Virus record (IMG/VR): IMGVR_UViG_3300023174_000133
Location: 1 to 64,000 of that record
Direction: 5' to 3' (one strand)
Origin: a virus
DNA length: 64,000 bases
Part shown: piece after piece, positions 42,955 through 51,204 of the stretch
Numbering within the stretch: the first letter of the stretch is position 1
Layout: each line of letters starts with the position of its first letter
Position numbers and translations under genes: made by a program
Notes under the pieces: model-generated
Seen by the model: the letters and a program-made list of their open reading frames with translations, nothing else
What the model was told of the DNA's origin: nothing
The model's database searches: none

Positions 42955-43233
42955 TCAATCAAGGACATCTATATTCGGGTCTATTGGCAACGATTCTGAC
43001 ATTCTTAAAGCATGATCGGCTGCGTTTTTAAATGATTCGGCCATCCATCGACGAGTGGTAATCGACTGTCTTACGTTTTCTTTGGCAAGCATGCCGTTTT
43101 CACAAGCTTTAAGCTCGAGTTTTTCTGCGTCTTCTCTATAAGACGAATACATTTCCATCGCCCACTTCGCGAAGGAAATAAGTCCATCACGATTTCCACG
43201 TTGATACGCGGTTAGAACGACGTCACTTTCCAT
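42955..43233 (-). CDS. Helical hypothetical protein, 92 aa
   Basis: Charged, helical ([34 protein letters not shown]-like) with no motif recognised. Its start overlaps the upstream stop by 11 nt. Confidence 0.6.
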   Translation of the reverse strand: MESDVVLTAYQRGNRDGLISFAKWAMEMYSSYREDAEKLELKACENGMLAKENVRQSITTRRWMAESFKNAADHALRMSESLPIDPNIDVLD

Positions 43234-43441
43234 ACTTCATCTCGATTACGCCCGGGTTTCTTTCTTCGCAGGCGCAGTCGTAACCATTAATGCCTTGCTT
43301 TACGTGATAAGCGAGAGGCATACACATAGAATGGCATTCTTTTTCAATTTCTTTATTTTTAGAATGCATTATGAAGAGAAACATGAGTATTAAGACTACG
43401 AAAAATGCGACTTCGATGAATTCTTGTCTGTCTTTGCTCAT
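43223..43441 (-). CDS. Small membrane protein with Cys-rich C-terminus, 72 aa
   Basis: A single transmembrane helix (VAFFVVLILMFLFIMH) is followed by CHSMCMPLAYHVKQGINGYD and CACEERNP, whose Cys residues could form disulfides outside the membrane. May be a spanin-like or receptor-blocking protein; not decided. Confidence 0.65.
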   Translation of the reverse strand: MSKDRQEFIEVAFFVVLILMFLFIMHSKNKEIEKECHSMCMPLAYHVKQGINGYDCACEERNPGVIEMKYGK

Positions 43442-43476
43442 GATTCACCTAAAATATTTATCAAACGCGTCTACTA

Positions 43477-43638
43477 CTACGCATGAACTGATACAAGTCG
43501 ACCCGTGCCGTTAAATTCATTTTGAATTTTAGCAATCGCCTCGAGGACAGTAACGTAAGTCCTTTGAGGCCTAATGACTTCTTCGCGCGCGGGTAAAGAA
43601 GGCACTTGATAGTATTGCTGGATAAAATTGACTTGCAT
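43477..43638 (-). CDS. Short ORF, 53 aa
   Basis: ATG at 43638 with AAGGAG nearby encodes MQVNFIQQYYQVPSLPAREE and RPQRTYVTVLEAIAKIQ, ending GRLVSVHA. Too short for typical cut-offs but with good ribosome site and fits the otherwise empty gap between neighbours. Function unknown. Confidence 0.6.
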   Translation of the reverse strand: MQVNFIQQYYQVPSLPAREEVIRPQRTYVTVLEAIAKIQNEFNGTGRLVSVHA

Positions 43639-43647
43639 GTTTTCTCC

Positions 43648-43857
43648 TTATTCTTTTCCTAAAACACGACGGCAAATATCTCGCCAGATCCCATTAAATT
43701 GTTGTCGAAGTTCCCTGGATTTTGGGGGAAGTAAGTGTGAAGTTCCAATAGCAATATTTCTAAGTTCTTGTTTCGTTAAGTTCGGGTGTAATTCTAACAT
43801 TTTCTCGAGAGCTTCATCATCAATGGCCAGTTCTTCTTCGAACGTCAAAAAACGCAA
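43648..43857 (-). CDS. Helical hypothetical protein, 69 aa
   Basis: MRFLTFEEELAIDDEALEKM, then helix-rich basic C-terminus (GIWRDICRRVLGKE). No motif recognised. Confidence 0.55.
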   Translation of the reverse strand: MRFLTFEEELAIDDEALEKMLELHPNLTKQELRNIAIGTSHLLPPKSRELRQQFNGIWRDICRRVLGKE

Positions 43858-43901
43858 TAAAACCTCCCAGTAATTTATTATAGGACAGTTATGATAGTTT
43901 T

Positions 43902-44285
43902 TTAAACATTTCTATTAGTAGCTGATTTTATGAATTCTATCGTAGTCTGGAGATTAGCAACTATCTTGGTCGCTTCGTGTGTCGCGTGGACCCATTCTTC
44001 GTGCGATTCTGGTCGTGTTTCTTCTTTTAAGATGAAAGTGAGAAGATCTTTAAATAGAGTGACCTTCTCAGTATTAGTTTCTATAGGAACTTCGATGATT
44101 CTCGTTTCTAATTTTTCACCACGAAGTTTTTCTTCAAGAGATATTATGTAATTTGCTTGTGAACGAATCACAGACAATAAATCCACAGGAGCAAGATACT
44201 CGTGTAAAGGATTTGATTGATAGTGAGTCTGTGGTGGACATGCAGTTGAATCATGTCGTCGACCACAAAATGAGCAAAAAATCAT
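43902..44285 (-). CDS. Zinc-ribbon-like hypothetical protein, 127 aa
   Basis: N-terminal CSFCGRRHDSTACPP resembles a small zinc knuckle; the rest is helical (FKDLLTFILKEETRPE, EWVHATHEATKIVANL). Function unknown. Confidence 0.6.
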   Translation of the reverse strand: MIFCSFCGRRHDSTACPPQTHYQSNPLHEYLAPVDLLSVIRSQANYIISLEEKLRGEKLETRIIEVPIETNTEKVTLFKDLLTFILKEETRPESHEEWVHATHEATKIVANLQTTIEFIKSATNRNV

Positions 44286-44292
44286 ATTATTT

Positions 44293-44565
44293 TTAACGAT
44301 TCTCTGGAGGAAGCGCGCCCAACGCTTCGTCTTTCATCATTTTTACTTTCGCGAGGACTTTATCGATCATGGGTTTTGACATCCCCGCCGCGGCGAGAGC
44401 TGACACGAGAACAGCCGGTGCAATCATACCGAGATCCATGCCCGCCATCGAAGAGCCAACATTGCTGAAAGCAGCTGCGACTTCTGGACCCATTTCGTTT
44501 AACTTTTTCTTTGCAACAATTTCTTCGCGAATGATCTTACGAAGTTGTGACTCTGTGATTTTCAT
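44293..44565 (-). CDS. Tagged small hydrophobic protein, 90 aa
   Basis: MKITESQLRKIIREEIVAKK, then KLNE, is the best example of the tag (the LNE triplet is present). A hydrophobic stretch follows (MGLGMIAPAVLVSALAAAG-like) then a basic end. Possibly a virion or membrane protein. GTG/ATG junction with next gene overlaps as ATGA. Confidence 0.7.
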   Translation of the reverse strand: MKITESQLRKIIREEIVAKKKLNEMGPEVAAAFSNVGSSMAGMDLGMIAPAVLVSALAAAGMSKPMIDKVLAKVKMMKDEALGALPPENR

Positions 44566-44816
44566 TTGACCCTCTGGTTTGATTTGTTTTGTTGAGTAGA
44601 AGCTAATTTAGCTATGCGATCTTTCATTCGCATCCAAGTAGAAAAAAGAAACGTACCTGTAAGTGCTGCTGTAATTATTTCAATTGCGTACATCACCTGC
44701 TCGGGCGTCGCAGTGGCCTGATTAAATCCACTCACAACTTGAGAAGCGACGTCAGCCGACTCGTTAATACTTTTTAATTCTTTTCTAATAGCAAGTCGTA
44801 ATTCGTTTTCGTTCAT
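44562..44816 (-). CDS. Tagged small membrane protein, 84 aa
   Basis: MNENELRLAIRKELKSINES is a tag variant (INE triplet), followed by a transmembrane helix around residues 42-60 (MYAIEIITAALTGTFLFSTW) and a basic end. Its stop overlaps the next start as ATGA. Confidence 0.7.
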   Translation of the reverse strand: MNENELRLAIRKELKSINESADVASQVVSGFNQATATPEQVMYAIEIITAALTGTFLFSTWMRMKDRIAKLASTQQNKSNQRVK

Positions 44817-44877
44817 CGTTCCGCCATAAAATTATATCTATATAGTATCAACGCATCGGTGTTGAATATTATTCACG

Positions 44878-45177
44878 CTATATTTTATTCTGCAACGAAA
44901 TATCGATTAGGTGTCGACCATCGAACCAATAGTAACCACCACGAATTAATACTTTGAACCAAGACGTCCCGCTAAGATTGTCGCCTCTCTCGACGACCAG
45001 GCCAACTTCGTTTTTGTCAGGAGTTATTTGTTTTTCTTTTGTTGAAGCTCGAATCCACGCATTTTGTAAAGACGTATAGCCACTCAGCGGCTCTAAAAAA
45101 CCCACAGGTGGCTCGATGTCTATACCGAAGTCTACATCCATAAACGAGACTATGTCACCTATTCTGACGTCTTTCAT
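44878..45177 (-). CDS. Small SH3-like family protein, 99 aa
   Basis: Start at 45177 (MKDVRIGDIVSFMDVDFGID) within the end of the next gene, matching the family start of charged residues, then GDIV. GLVVERGDNLSGTSWFKVLI and YYWFDGRHLIDISL complete the pattern. Confidence 0.65.
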   Translation of the reverse strand: MKDVRIGDIVSFMDVDFGIDIEPPVGFLEPLSGYTSLQNAWIRASTKEKQITPDKNEVGLVVERGDNLSGTSWFKVLIRGGYYWFDGRHLIDISLQNKI

Positions 45178-45574
45178 TTCTGCTCTGTAAACATGATTCA
45201 CAAGTCGTCGACCACCATCCAGCAGTATCCAGTTTACCAGGCGCACCACAATCTTCACACGTCTTACAAGATTCTTTTTCTGCCGTGCCAATCAATTTGT
45301 AGATGTAGTCGTCGCCACCGTTTACGTAAAAACGAAGGCCTCCGAACTTCTCCTTAACTTGCACTGCGACGACTTGAAATTCAGGGGCACCGTTTGTCTT
45401 CTTCTCATCGCAATATGTCTGAATGCCTTCACACAAATTGTCAATGATTCCATACCACCCATCGCCGTGACAGAATCCATAACACATCAAGGTCGCCCTA
45501 TCATCGTTAAGAGTCCTGTCTTTAAAAATTAGAGGATACTTCTGACAAAGCTTTTCATCAAGTTCCGGACTCAT
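45155..45574 (-). CDS. Conserved phage hypothetical protein with Cys cluster, 139 aa
   Basis: Start at 45574 has GGAGAAGAGAA upstream. ATLMCYGFCHGDGWYGIID, VQVKEKFGGLRFYVNGG and CKTCEDCGAPGKLDTAGWW plus TTCESC-type residues form a recognisable phage family with a C-terminal zinc-ribbon-like cluster. Function unknown. Confidence 0.7.
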   Translation of the reverse strand: MSPELDEKLCQKYPLIFKDRTLNDDRATLMCYGFCHGDGWYGIIDNLCEGIQTYCDEKKTNGAPEFQVVAVQVKEKFGGLRFYVNGGDDYIYKLIGTAEKESCKTCEDCGAPGKLDTAGWWSTTCESCLQSRNERRQNR

Positions 45575-45767
45575 TTCTCTTCTCCTCGATAAATTTCGAA
45601 AGCTCACGAGTTAAAATTTCATTCAAAGATGCGTCGTCACCAGGTTCCAGCCCAAACGCACGGTAAAACTCGTCATCTCTTTCTGACTCTATTTTAATTT
45701 CGACACTCGTCCTATTAAGCTCGACGCTCTTCAACCAGTCTGGATTCTTACCCTTCATTTGAGACAT
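45558..45767 (-). CDS. Tandem paralogue A, 69 aa
   Basis: FYRAFGLEPGDDASLNEILT matches FYASFGLKLGDEEGLRNVII of the next gene, including the spacing. Adjacent overlapping duplicates. Confidence 0.65.
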   Translation of the reverse strand: MSQMKGKNPDWLKSVELNRTSVEIKIESERDDEFYRAFGLEPGDDASLNEILTRELSKFIEEKRNESGT

Positions 45768-45954
45768 CTTGCTTTTGGCTCATGAAATTTTCTAAGGCCT
45801 GTATGATTACATTTCGCAGCCCTTCTTCATCGCCTAACTTAAGACCAAAAGAAGCATAAAACTGTTCTTCCATTCCATCTTCGATCTCCAAATCAAACGT
45901 CCCGTCTTCGTTTTCTACGATGCCTTTGAGTCCTGGTACTTTTTGATCACTCAT
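45748..45954 (-). CDS. Tandem paralogue B, 68 aa
   Basis: FYASFGLKLGDEEGLRNVII pairs with paralogue A. The N-terminus (GLKGIVENEDGTFDLEIEDG) is beta-like. No known function. Confidence 0.65.
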   Translation of the reverse strand: MSDQKVPGLKGIVENEDGTFDLEIEDGMEEQFYASFGLKLGDEEGLRNVIIQALENFMSQKQDVSNEG

Positions 45955-46252
45955 TTTTGTTCTCCTTTTTACTCTTGAAATTTTTGATTAATTCTTCGAT
46001 GTATTCGGTATCGATTTCTATTTTCTGGTGGTCTCGATCAGGATTTTTTGCCCAATGTGATTGTAACCATGCTTCGACGATCTTACGCCAGACAGTAACG
46101 TCGATTCCAACGATAAGTTCTCCACACGGAGAGCTCCGGTATTCTACATCTGATACTTTACTTTCAATTTCAAGCCACACTTTGTCAGTGTCGAAACACT
46201 CTTCGTATAGATGATAATCGTCTCCGTATCCAATCGTGCAGCGGGTGCTCAT
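45947..46252 (-). CDS. Hypothetical protein, 101 aa
   Basis: Start at 46252 (MSTRCTIGYGDDYHLYEECF) follows an AGAGGTC. Acidic/basic mixed, VWRKIVEAWLQSHWAKNPDR, C-terminal Lys-rich. No motif recognised. Confidence 0.55.
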   Translation of the reverse strand: MSTRCTIGYGDDYHLYEECFDTDKVWLEIESKVSDVEYRSSPCGELIVGIDVTVWRKIVEAWLQSHWAKNPDRDHQKIEIDTEYIEELIKNFKSKKENKNE

Positions 46253-46418
46253 TTTCTTTGACCTCTGTAATATATTTTTCGAATTCTGTGTTGAAATCTT
46301 CGACCAACATTTCAACATAAGCTGCTAATACAATAGTAACAAATAGAGCAGATAATGAACACGTCAGAGAAGAAATAATGCATGAAAAAATACGAGACCT
46401 TAGGGTAGGCTTTTCCAT
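46185..46418 (-). CDS. Possible small membrane protein, 77 aa
   Basis: A hydrophobic helix at residues 10-33 (FSCIISSLTCSLSALFVTIV) precedes a charged part. Overlaps the downstream gene by 68 nt in another frame. GGGGG lies near the ATG, but spacing is long. Moderate support. Confidence 0.45.
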   Translation of the reverse strand: MEKPTLRSRIFSCIISSLTCSLSALFVTIVLAAYVEMLVEDFNTEFEKYITEVKENEHPLHDWIRRRLSSIRRVFRH

Positions 46419-46432
46419 ACAAATTTACCCCC

Positions 46433-46440
46433 ATATTTAA
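46433..46440 (+). promoter_or_regulatory. ATATTTAA late-type promoter word
   Basis: 25 nt before the start at 46466, member of the nine-copy set. Confidence 0.4.
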
Positions 46441-46465
46441 GAATATATAGTATCAGAAGGACAAT

Positions 46466-47227
46466 ATGAATAAATTTTCTTTAGGTGTATTCGCGGGTGG
46501 ATACAAACCATTCACGCTCGGACATTTTTCTATGCTTGCGTTAGCAGCTAACGAAAATGATAGGGCAGTTTTATTATACGGTTTGTCGGCCCGTGAAACG
46601 CCTGGTTCTGAATTCGAATACACTTCGCAAATGGCAAAAGAAATATTCGAAATAAACAAAACTGCGATAGAAAGAGAGATGGGTAACGTCGAAGTTTTAG
46701 AAGCGAAACCAACGCCCATCGCTGCAGTCTTTCTAACAATTGAAGCGATGAAAGATAATATGACTTCGGGAATAAACCCGTTAGTTCAACTCGGAATAAA
46801 TCCAGCGTCTATCTCAAAATTGACAATTTACGACGGCCCTGATGATATCACAAGATATTCAAAATACGCAGGCGACCCAGTAAAACGAGAAAAATATTTC
46901 GGTGATATGTTAGAGACGGGACGAATTAGGTTCGACAGCGGCCCAGGAGAATCCCGAGGATACGCGGGAATGTTGGCTGTCGTTAAAAAATGGGCAAAAA
47001 AAGACATGAGCGATGTAGATCTCCAACAAATTCGTGGGACAGCTATTAGAAAGATGGTCGCATCGGGAGCTGGACTCGAAGAATTTAAGAATGTAATACC
47101 ACCGATTTATAACGACGAAGAAGCCTCGAGAATATTCGAAATTATGAAAACTGGTGTGAAAAATAAAATACAATCGAATGTTTCTGAAACACTTAGGGCG
47201 ACCATTCGCGCCTTGATTATGGGATAA
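46466..47227 (+). CDS. Nucleotidylyltransferase-like protein with C-terminal tag, 253 aa
   Basis: VFAGGYKPFTLGHFSMLALA contains the T/HxGH motif of adenylyl/cytidylyltransferases, and QIRGTAIRKMVASGAG matches their ISGTxxR signature. The middle part is unlike known enzymes. The last 13 residues (SETLRATIRALIMG) are a tag-like segment at the C-terminus. Overlaps nothing; the next gene starts 2 nt after its stop, so the two are one operon. Product is unknown: NAD or other nucleotide synthesis is a guess. Confidence 0.75.
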   Translation: MNKFSLGVFAGGYKPFTLGHFSMLALAANENDRAVLLYGLSARETPGSEFEYTSQMAKEIFEINKTAIEREMGNVEVLEAKPTPIAAVFLTIEAMKDNMTSGINPLVQLGINPASISKLTIYDGPDDITRYSKYAGDPVKREKYFGDMLETGRIRFDSGPGESRGYAGMLAVVKKWAKKDMSDVDLQQIRGTAIRKMVASGAGLEEFKNVIPPIYNDEEASRIFEIMKTGVKNKIQSNVSETLRATIRALIMG

Positions 47228-47229
47228 AA

Positions 47230-48486
47230 ATGAGCGGTGCAGCTGGACATTTAATGCATTTGTATGATGACACCGAATTAACGTTCGCTGAAATCAAAGA
47301 CATATTGACGCGTGCCTCAAAAGGACAACTCGAACAAGTCACAGAAAAATTAGACGGTCGAAACATAGTCTTCACGTGGAATATCGAACAAAACGACCTT
47401 AAAGTTGCAAGGTCAGCTGGAGATATTAAATCGGGTGGCATGAACGCGACGGAACTCGCGCAAAAATTTCAAGGTCGTGAGTCTTTAGAAGAAGCTTTCA
47501 ATTCTGCGTTTTCTGTTCTAAGAACTTCGATATCATCATTAGATGATGCGCAACGCTTCAAAGTATTCGGTTCTACAGGAAATAAATGGTATTCTGCAGA
47601 AATAATTTATGCTGCAAGTCCGAACGTCGTTAGTTATGACTCGAATTCAGTTGTGTTTCACGGGTTCCCAGTATTCGATGTCGATTCTGCAGGAAACGTA
47701 GAACAAATTGACGATTCATCTGGTATAGAGATATTATCTTCGAATATCGAAAAGATGCAGCGCGCGCTAAAAGGAAAAGATTGGACGGTACACGGACCCG
47801 CGATCGTTTCTATGAAAGAAATGTCCGATGGTTCTGCACTATCACGCGCGATTTCTGCGATAGACAATCTGTTAAGTCAAAATCGAATTACGGACGCCGA
47901 AACGATACAGGACTTCATCGAAGTAGCGCTTACGAAAAAATTAATCGAACTAGGGTTTTCCGGCTCGTTACTTAACTCAGTACAATCAAGAATCTTAAGA
48001 AAGCCTGGTGCTCCCGACCTTAGAGTACTCAAAAAGACTGCTCCAAATTCGAGTGATTTGCTTGACAAAACGATAAAAGGCGGAGATAAGATGATAACGT
48101 CTATACTCTTGCCACTCGATAAAATCATAGGAGCTTTTGCTATTAAAGTACTCGAAGGATTAAAGTCATCGTTCATCGGAGACAATGAAAGAGAAGTTTC
48201 GAGATTAAAACAGGCAACTGACGAAGCCATATCGACAATTAATGGTAGCGGTGACCAAGGCGCAATCGATTTTTTGAATAGACAGCTTGAAAGATTGGGT
48301 TCGACAGAAAATATAAAGTCTGCAGTCGAAGGCGTCGTATTCAGGTATAACGGAAAAACATATAAATTTACAGGTGCGTTCGCCGCCGCAAATCAAATAT
48401 TGGGATTTTATAGATATCGCCGACCGGCTAAAGAACCAATCGGCGAATCGTACTTACGAAATGTTATAAGGCTAATGTTATTTTAG
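47230..48486 (+). CDS. Ligase-like covalent nucleotidyltransferase with C-terminal tag, 418 aa
   Basis: Motif I EKLDGRN with K40, motif IIIa-like WYSAEIIYAASPNVVSYDSN, motif IV EGVVFRYNGKTYKFTG (Glu and the motif V Lys), giving a probable ATP-dependent ligase or capping-type fold. The last residues GESYLRNVIRLMLF are tag-like. It pairs with the nucleotidylyltransferase gene just upstream. Substrate unknown (RNA, DNA or protein). Confidence 0.7.
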   Translation: MSGAAGHLMHLYDDTELTFAEIKDILTRASKGQLEQVTEKLDGRNIVFTWNIEQNDLKVARSAGDIKSGGMNATELAQKFQGRESLEEAFNSAFSVLRTSISSLDDAQRFKVFGSTGNKWYSAEIIYAASPNVVSYDSNSVVFHGFPVFDVDSAGNVEQIDDSSGIEILSSNIEKMQRALKGKDWTVHGPAIVSMKEMSDGSALSRAISAIDNLLSQNRITDAETIQDFIEVALTKKLIELGFSGSLLNSVQSRILRKPGAPDLRVLKKTAPNSSDLLDKTIKGGDKMITSILLPLDKIIGAFAIKVLEGLKSSFIGDNEREVSRLKQATDEAISTINGSGDQGAIDFLNRQLERLGSTENIKSAVEGVVFRYNGKTYKFTGAFAAANQILGFYRYRRPAKEPIGESYLRNVIRLMLF

Positions 48487-48977
48487 TCTACGAAGATAGA
48501 ACGAACTGACATCTGGACAGAAATTAGCCATGGTGTCTTTTCTGAACGAGACACTTCGCCCCATCCAATGCCTTCAGGAAGCGCCTGCATACGCCATTTT
48601 TCAACGTGCGTATCTTCGTGATCAACAATTCGAATGTCAATGCGCTTCGATTCTGAACTTTGCATCCACTTTCGAAAGAACTTACTCATCTTTTGGACAC
48701 CCTTCGTTTCAAAAACAAGGATGCCAGTGTCCGGAGAGCCAACAGTCAATACTGGAAGTTTAAGACCAGTGAGTTCGATTTCGTCTTCCCATCCATCGAT
48801 GGTGATAAATGCTCCTGGAGATTCATCTGGTGCAGAATCATCTTCGACAGATTCGATAATTCCATGTTCAATTAGAGATTGAATGGTCTCTGGACTAAGC
48901 TCATCAGGCGTAATTTCACCGGCAACGAGCTTCTTTCCAATCTCTTCTGGCGTCAAAGTGGAAAATTCAGGGTTCAA
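48483..48977 (-). CDS. Hypothetical protein, 164 aa
   Basis: MNPEFSTLTPEEIGKKLVAG begins acidic, with FITIDGWEDEIELTGLKLPV and SKFFRKWMQSSESKRIDIRI further on. Convergent to the plus-strand pair with a 4-nt overlap. No motif recognised. Confidence 0.6.
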   Translation of the reverse strand: MNPEFSTLTPEEIGKKLVAGEITPDELSPETIQSLIEHGIIESVEDDSAPDESPGAFITIDGWEDEIELTGLKLPVLTVGSPDTGILVFETKGVQKMSKFFRKWMQSSESKRIDIRIVDHEDTHVEKWRMQALPEGIGWGEVSRSEKTPWLISVQMSVRSIFVD

Positions 48978-49020
48978 TTTTTCTCCTATGTTAGTATTTT
49001 ATTACTTTGCTGATTAATGT

Positions 49021-49776
49021 TCAACTTGACTTTTGTTTGGGTTTACGTTTAAGCAATGAACTGAGTGGAAAGACCTGCGACTTCCCATCGATTAATACGT
49101 CAACAGAGACCTGATAAATTCCTGTGCTATCGAGTCGTTTATTCAATACTAATACCGGTTCACCAGCTCTTGAATACATGATTTTGCCAGCAAAACCATC
49201 GGCACCTTGCCATTCTTCTGTAAATCCTTTAAAGATAGAGCGAAGAAAGTTGAAATCGTTCTCGTCAATCTTTCCGGTTTTTTCGAAAAAATTCATGACC
49301 TGAATGGCTCGATTGTAAGTCCCAGGCCGTTCACTCCAGTAATATGATGTCGTTCCAAACCTTACTTTATTCTTAAGTAGAGAGATAAACCCTTCAATAT
49401 CAGGGGTTAATTCGACATATACGGCTTCTGTTCTGGCTCGTTCCATCAATTTTTCGAGAAACGAGGCTTGACGTTCGGTGAGAGTCCTGCCTTGAGAAAT
49501 CTTGCGGGAAAAGTCTCGAAGCGTTTCTGCGTCGTCCGGTTTTTGAGTTTGCGCGGCACACTTTTCAATTTCTTCTACTCGACGTAGAACATCTTCATTC
49601 ATGGGGTCAGGAATTCCTTTCGAAAATATATCTTCAAGCCATTCCTTACCTCGACCTCGAGGCGGTGAGCAACTTTCAACAAGCGAAGTAAGGAATAGGC
49701 CATTTGAAGTCTGGCCTTTGCCTGCTGCATTATAAGCAGACGCAAAAATCTTTACCTTTTCGATATCGAAGCTCAT
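49021..49776 (-). CDS. Hypothetical protein, 251 aa
   Basis: Basic and helical at both ends, with RTLTERQASFLEKLMERART near the middle and GFAGKIMYSRAGEPVLVLNK. C-terminal tail is Lys/Arg-rich (SLLKRKPKQKSS). No family recognised. Confidence 0.6.
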   Translation of the reverse strand: MSFDIEKVKIFASAYNAAGKGQTSNGLFLTSLVESCSPPRGRGKEWLEDIFSKGIPDPMNEDVLRRVEEIEKCAAQTQKPDDAETLRDFSRKISQGRTLTERQASFLEKLMERARTEAVYVELTPDIEGFISLLKNKVRFGTTSYYWSERPGTYNRAIQVMNFFEKTGKIDENDFNFLRSIFKGFTEEWQGADGFAGKIMYSRAGEPVLVLNKRLDSTGIYQVSVDVLIDGKSQVFPLSSLLKRKPKQKSS

Positions 49777-49827
49777 CGCAACCTCCTGATGTTAGTCTAA
49801 TAACATCATTAGGAAATAATGTACATA

Positions 49828-51150
49828 CTACTTCGACGTTTCTTTCCACGAATGATAAGCTTCGATTATTTTTGGATCGACATCGGACTCTTCACGAAAT
49901 CTGGAGAAGACCGGGAATCTCATGCATCCGTCGGGCGTTAATAGTTGCGCTTCACACTCTACGATTTTACCGATATATGAATCTGGTCCTTCGTTTTGGA
50001 CCGTGCGTTTAATATCATCGGTGTATCCACCACCAACACGAGTAGTCACACCATTAGGCAACAAAACGTTGAACCCTCCGAATTGACCGGCTCTTTTCGT
50101 GGATTCTTTGGAGTTATACCAACCTACGATGACACCTTCATGAGTAGTGACTGGCTTTAGTTTTAAGATTGACTTAGACCGTTTCCATTGATACACCGAG
50201 TCATAGCTCTTCAGCATAACTCCTTCGTATCCGTCTTCTAAACATTCCAAATAAAAATCTTGAATTTCTTTTTCATTTTCACAATCTTTATTTTTCACAA
50301 GCCGAAATTTAGAGTCGTCCATATAGTTTTCTAAAGAAGCGATAAGAAGATCTAATCTTTCTCGATACGTCATATCACATTTTTGGGCTTTCCACGACTC
50401 AAGCGGGACTACATCAAAGATGTGATACAACATATCAGCATCATCTTTTTTCTTTTTCGACGACATTAGGACGGATGCAGAATCATTCCAATCTCGGCCC
50501 ATGACCTCCCCATCGAAAACAATATCATCTCGGGAAATAGATTCAAGTGAGGATTTCAATGTAGGCAACGTATCTAAGACGGTTCCATTTCTCGTGTAAA
50601 AAGTGACGACGCCAGATTCTTTTACTGCGATTACCCGAAGGCCATCTAATTTGGCCTCGACTCTAACGGGATATTTTACGTCTTCTACGATTTTAAAGTT
50701 TCCATTTTTATATTCGGTTTCTAACGTATCAGCGAGCGCAACAGCGAAAGGAACGACCGTATTTGGCCAAAATTTATTGACAAGCGTAGAAGAAACACCA
50801 CACCTGAGATTTCTCCAGAGGATCCGCTCGAACCACTTCTGCGCTAACTCATCGCCAGAATGAATCCACCTTTCAGCAGCTGCTCGGGCCGCATTTCCGG
50901 TGTATTCTCTGTTATTTAGAGATTCTAAACAATCTAAAAATGATGAAAGGAGTTCATCAGAATGACCACCTTCACCAATCGATTTCGGCTTATCGTACTT
51001 AGAAATCCCCCAGTTCTTCCAGGGGTCAAGAGTTAATGCGAAACAACGTTTAAGCAACTCGTTTGAAACGTTACTCTTTAGAACTGATTCTTTAAAGAGT
51101 CGAGAATTGTCCGATTCAAGTAACTCGAGAATTTCAACTACGCTTGTCAT
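49828..51150 (-). CDS. ATP-dependent DNA ligase
   Basis: Motif I EAKLDGLR with K167, FYTRNGTVLDT (motif Ia/III region), FDGEVMGRDWN (motif IV region), EGVMLKSYDSVYQWKRSKS and LKLKP (motifs IV/V). 440 residues fits T4 gp30-type ligases (487) though a little shorter. Seals nicks in replication. Separate from the two ligase-like tagged proteins. Confidence 0.93.
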   Translation of the reverse strand: MTSVVEILELLESDNSRLFKESVLKSNVSNELLKRCFALTLDPWKNWGISKYDKPKSIGEGGHSDELLSSFLDCLESLNNREYTGNAARAAAERWIHSGDELAQKWFERILWRNLRCGVSSTLVNKFWPNTVVPFAVALADTLETEYKNGNFKIVEDVKYPVRVEAKLDGLRVIAVKESGVVTFYTRNGTVLDTLPTLKSSLESISRDDIVFDGEVMGRDWNDSASVLMSSKKKKDDADMLYHIFDVVPLESWKAQKCDMTYRERLDLLIASLENYMDDSKFRLVKNKDCENEKEIQDFYLECLEDGYEGVMLKSYDSVYQWKRSKSILKLKPVTTHEGVIVGWYNSKESTKRAGQFGGFNVLLPNGVTTRVGGGYTDDIKRTVQNEGPDSYIGKIVECEAQLLTPDGCMRFPVFSRFREESDVDPKIIEAYHSWKETSK

Positions 51151-51204
51151 TTTTCGCTCTCGTTTATTATCTAATAACCGCTTTTATGAAATTGAACACT
51201 AAAT

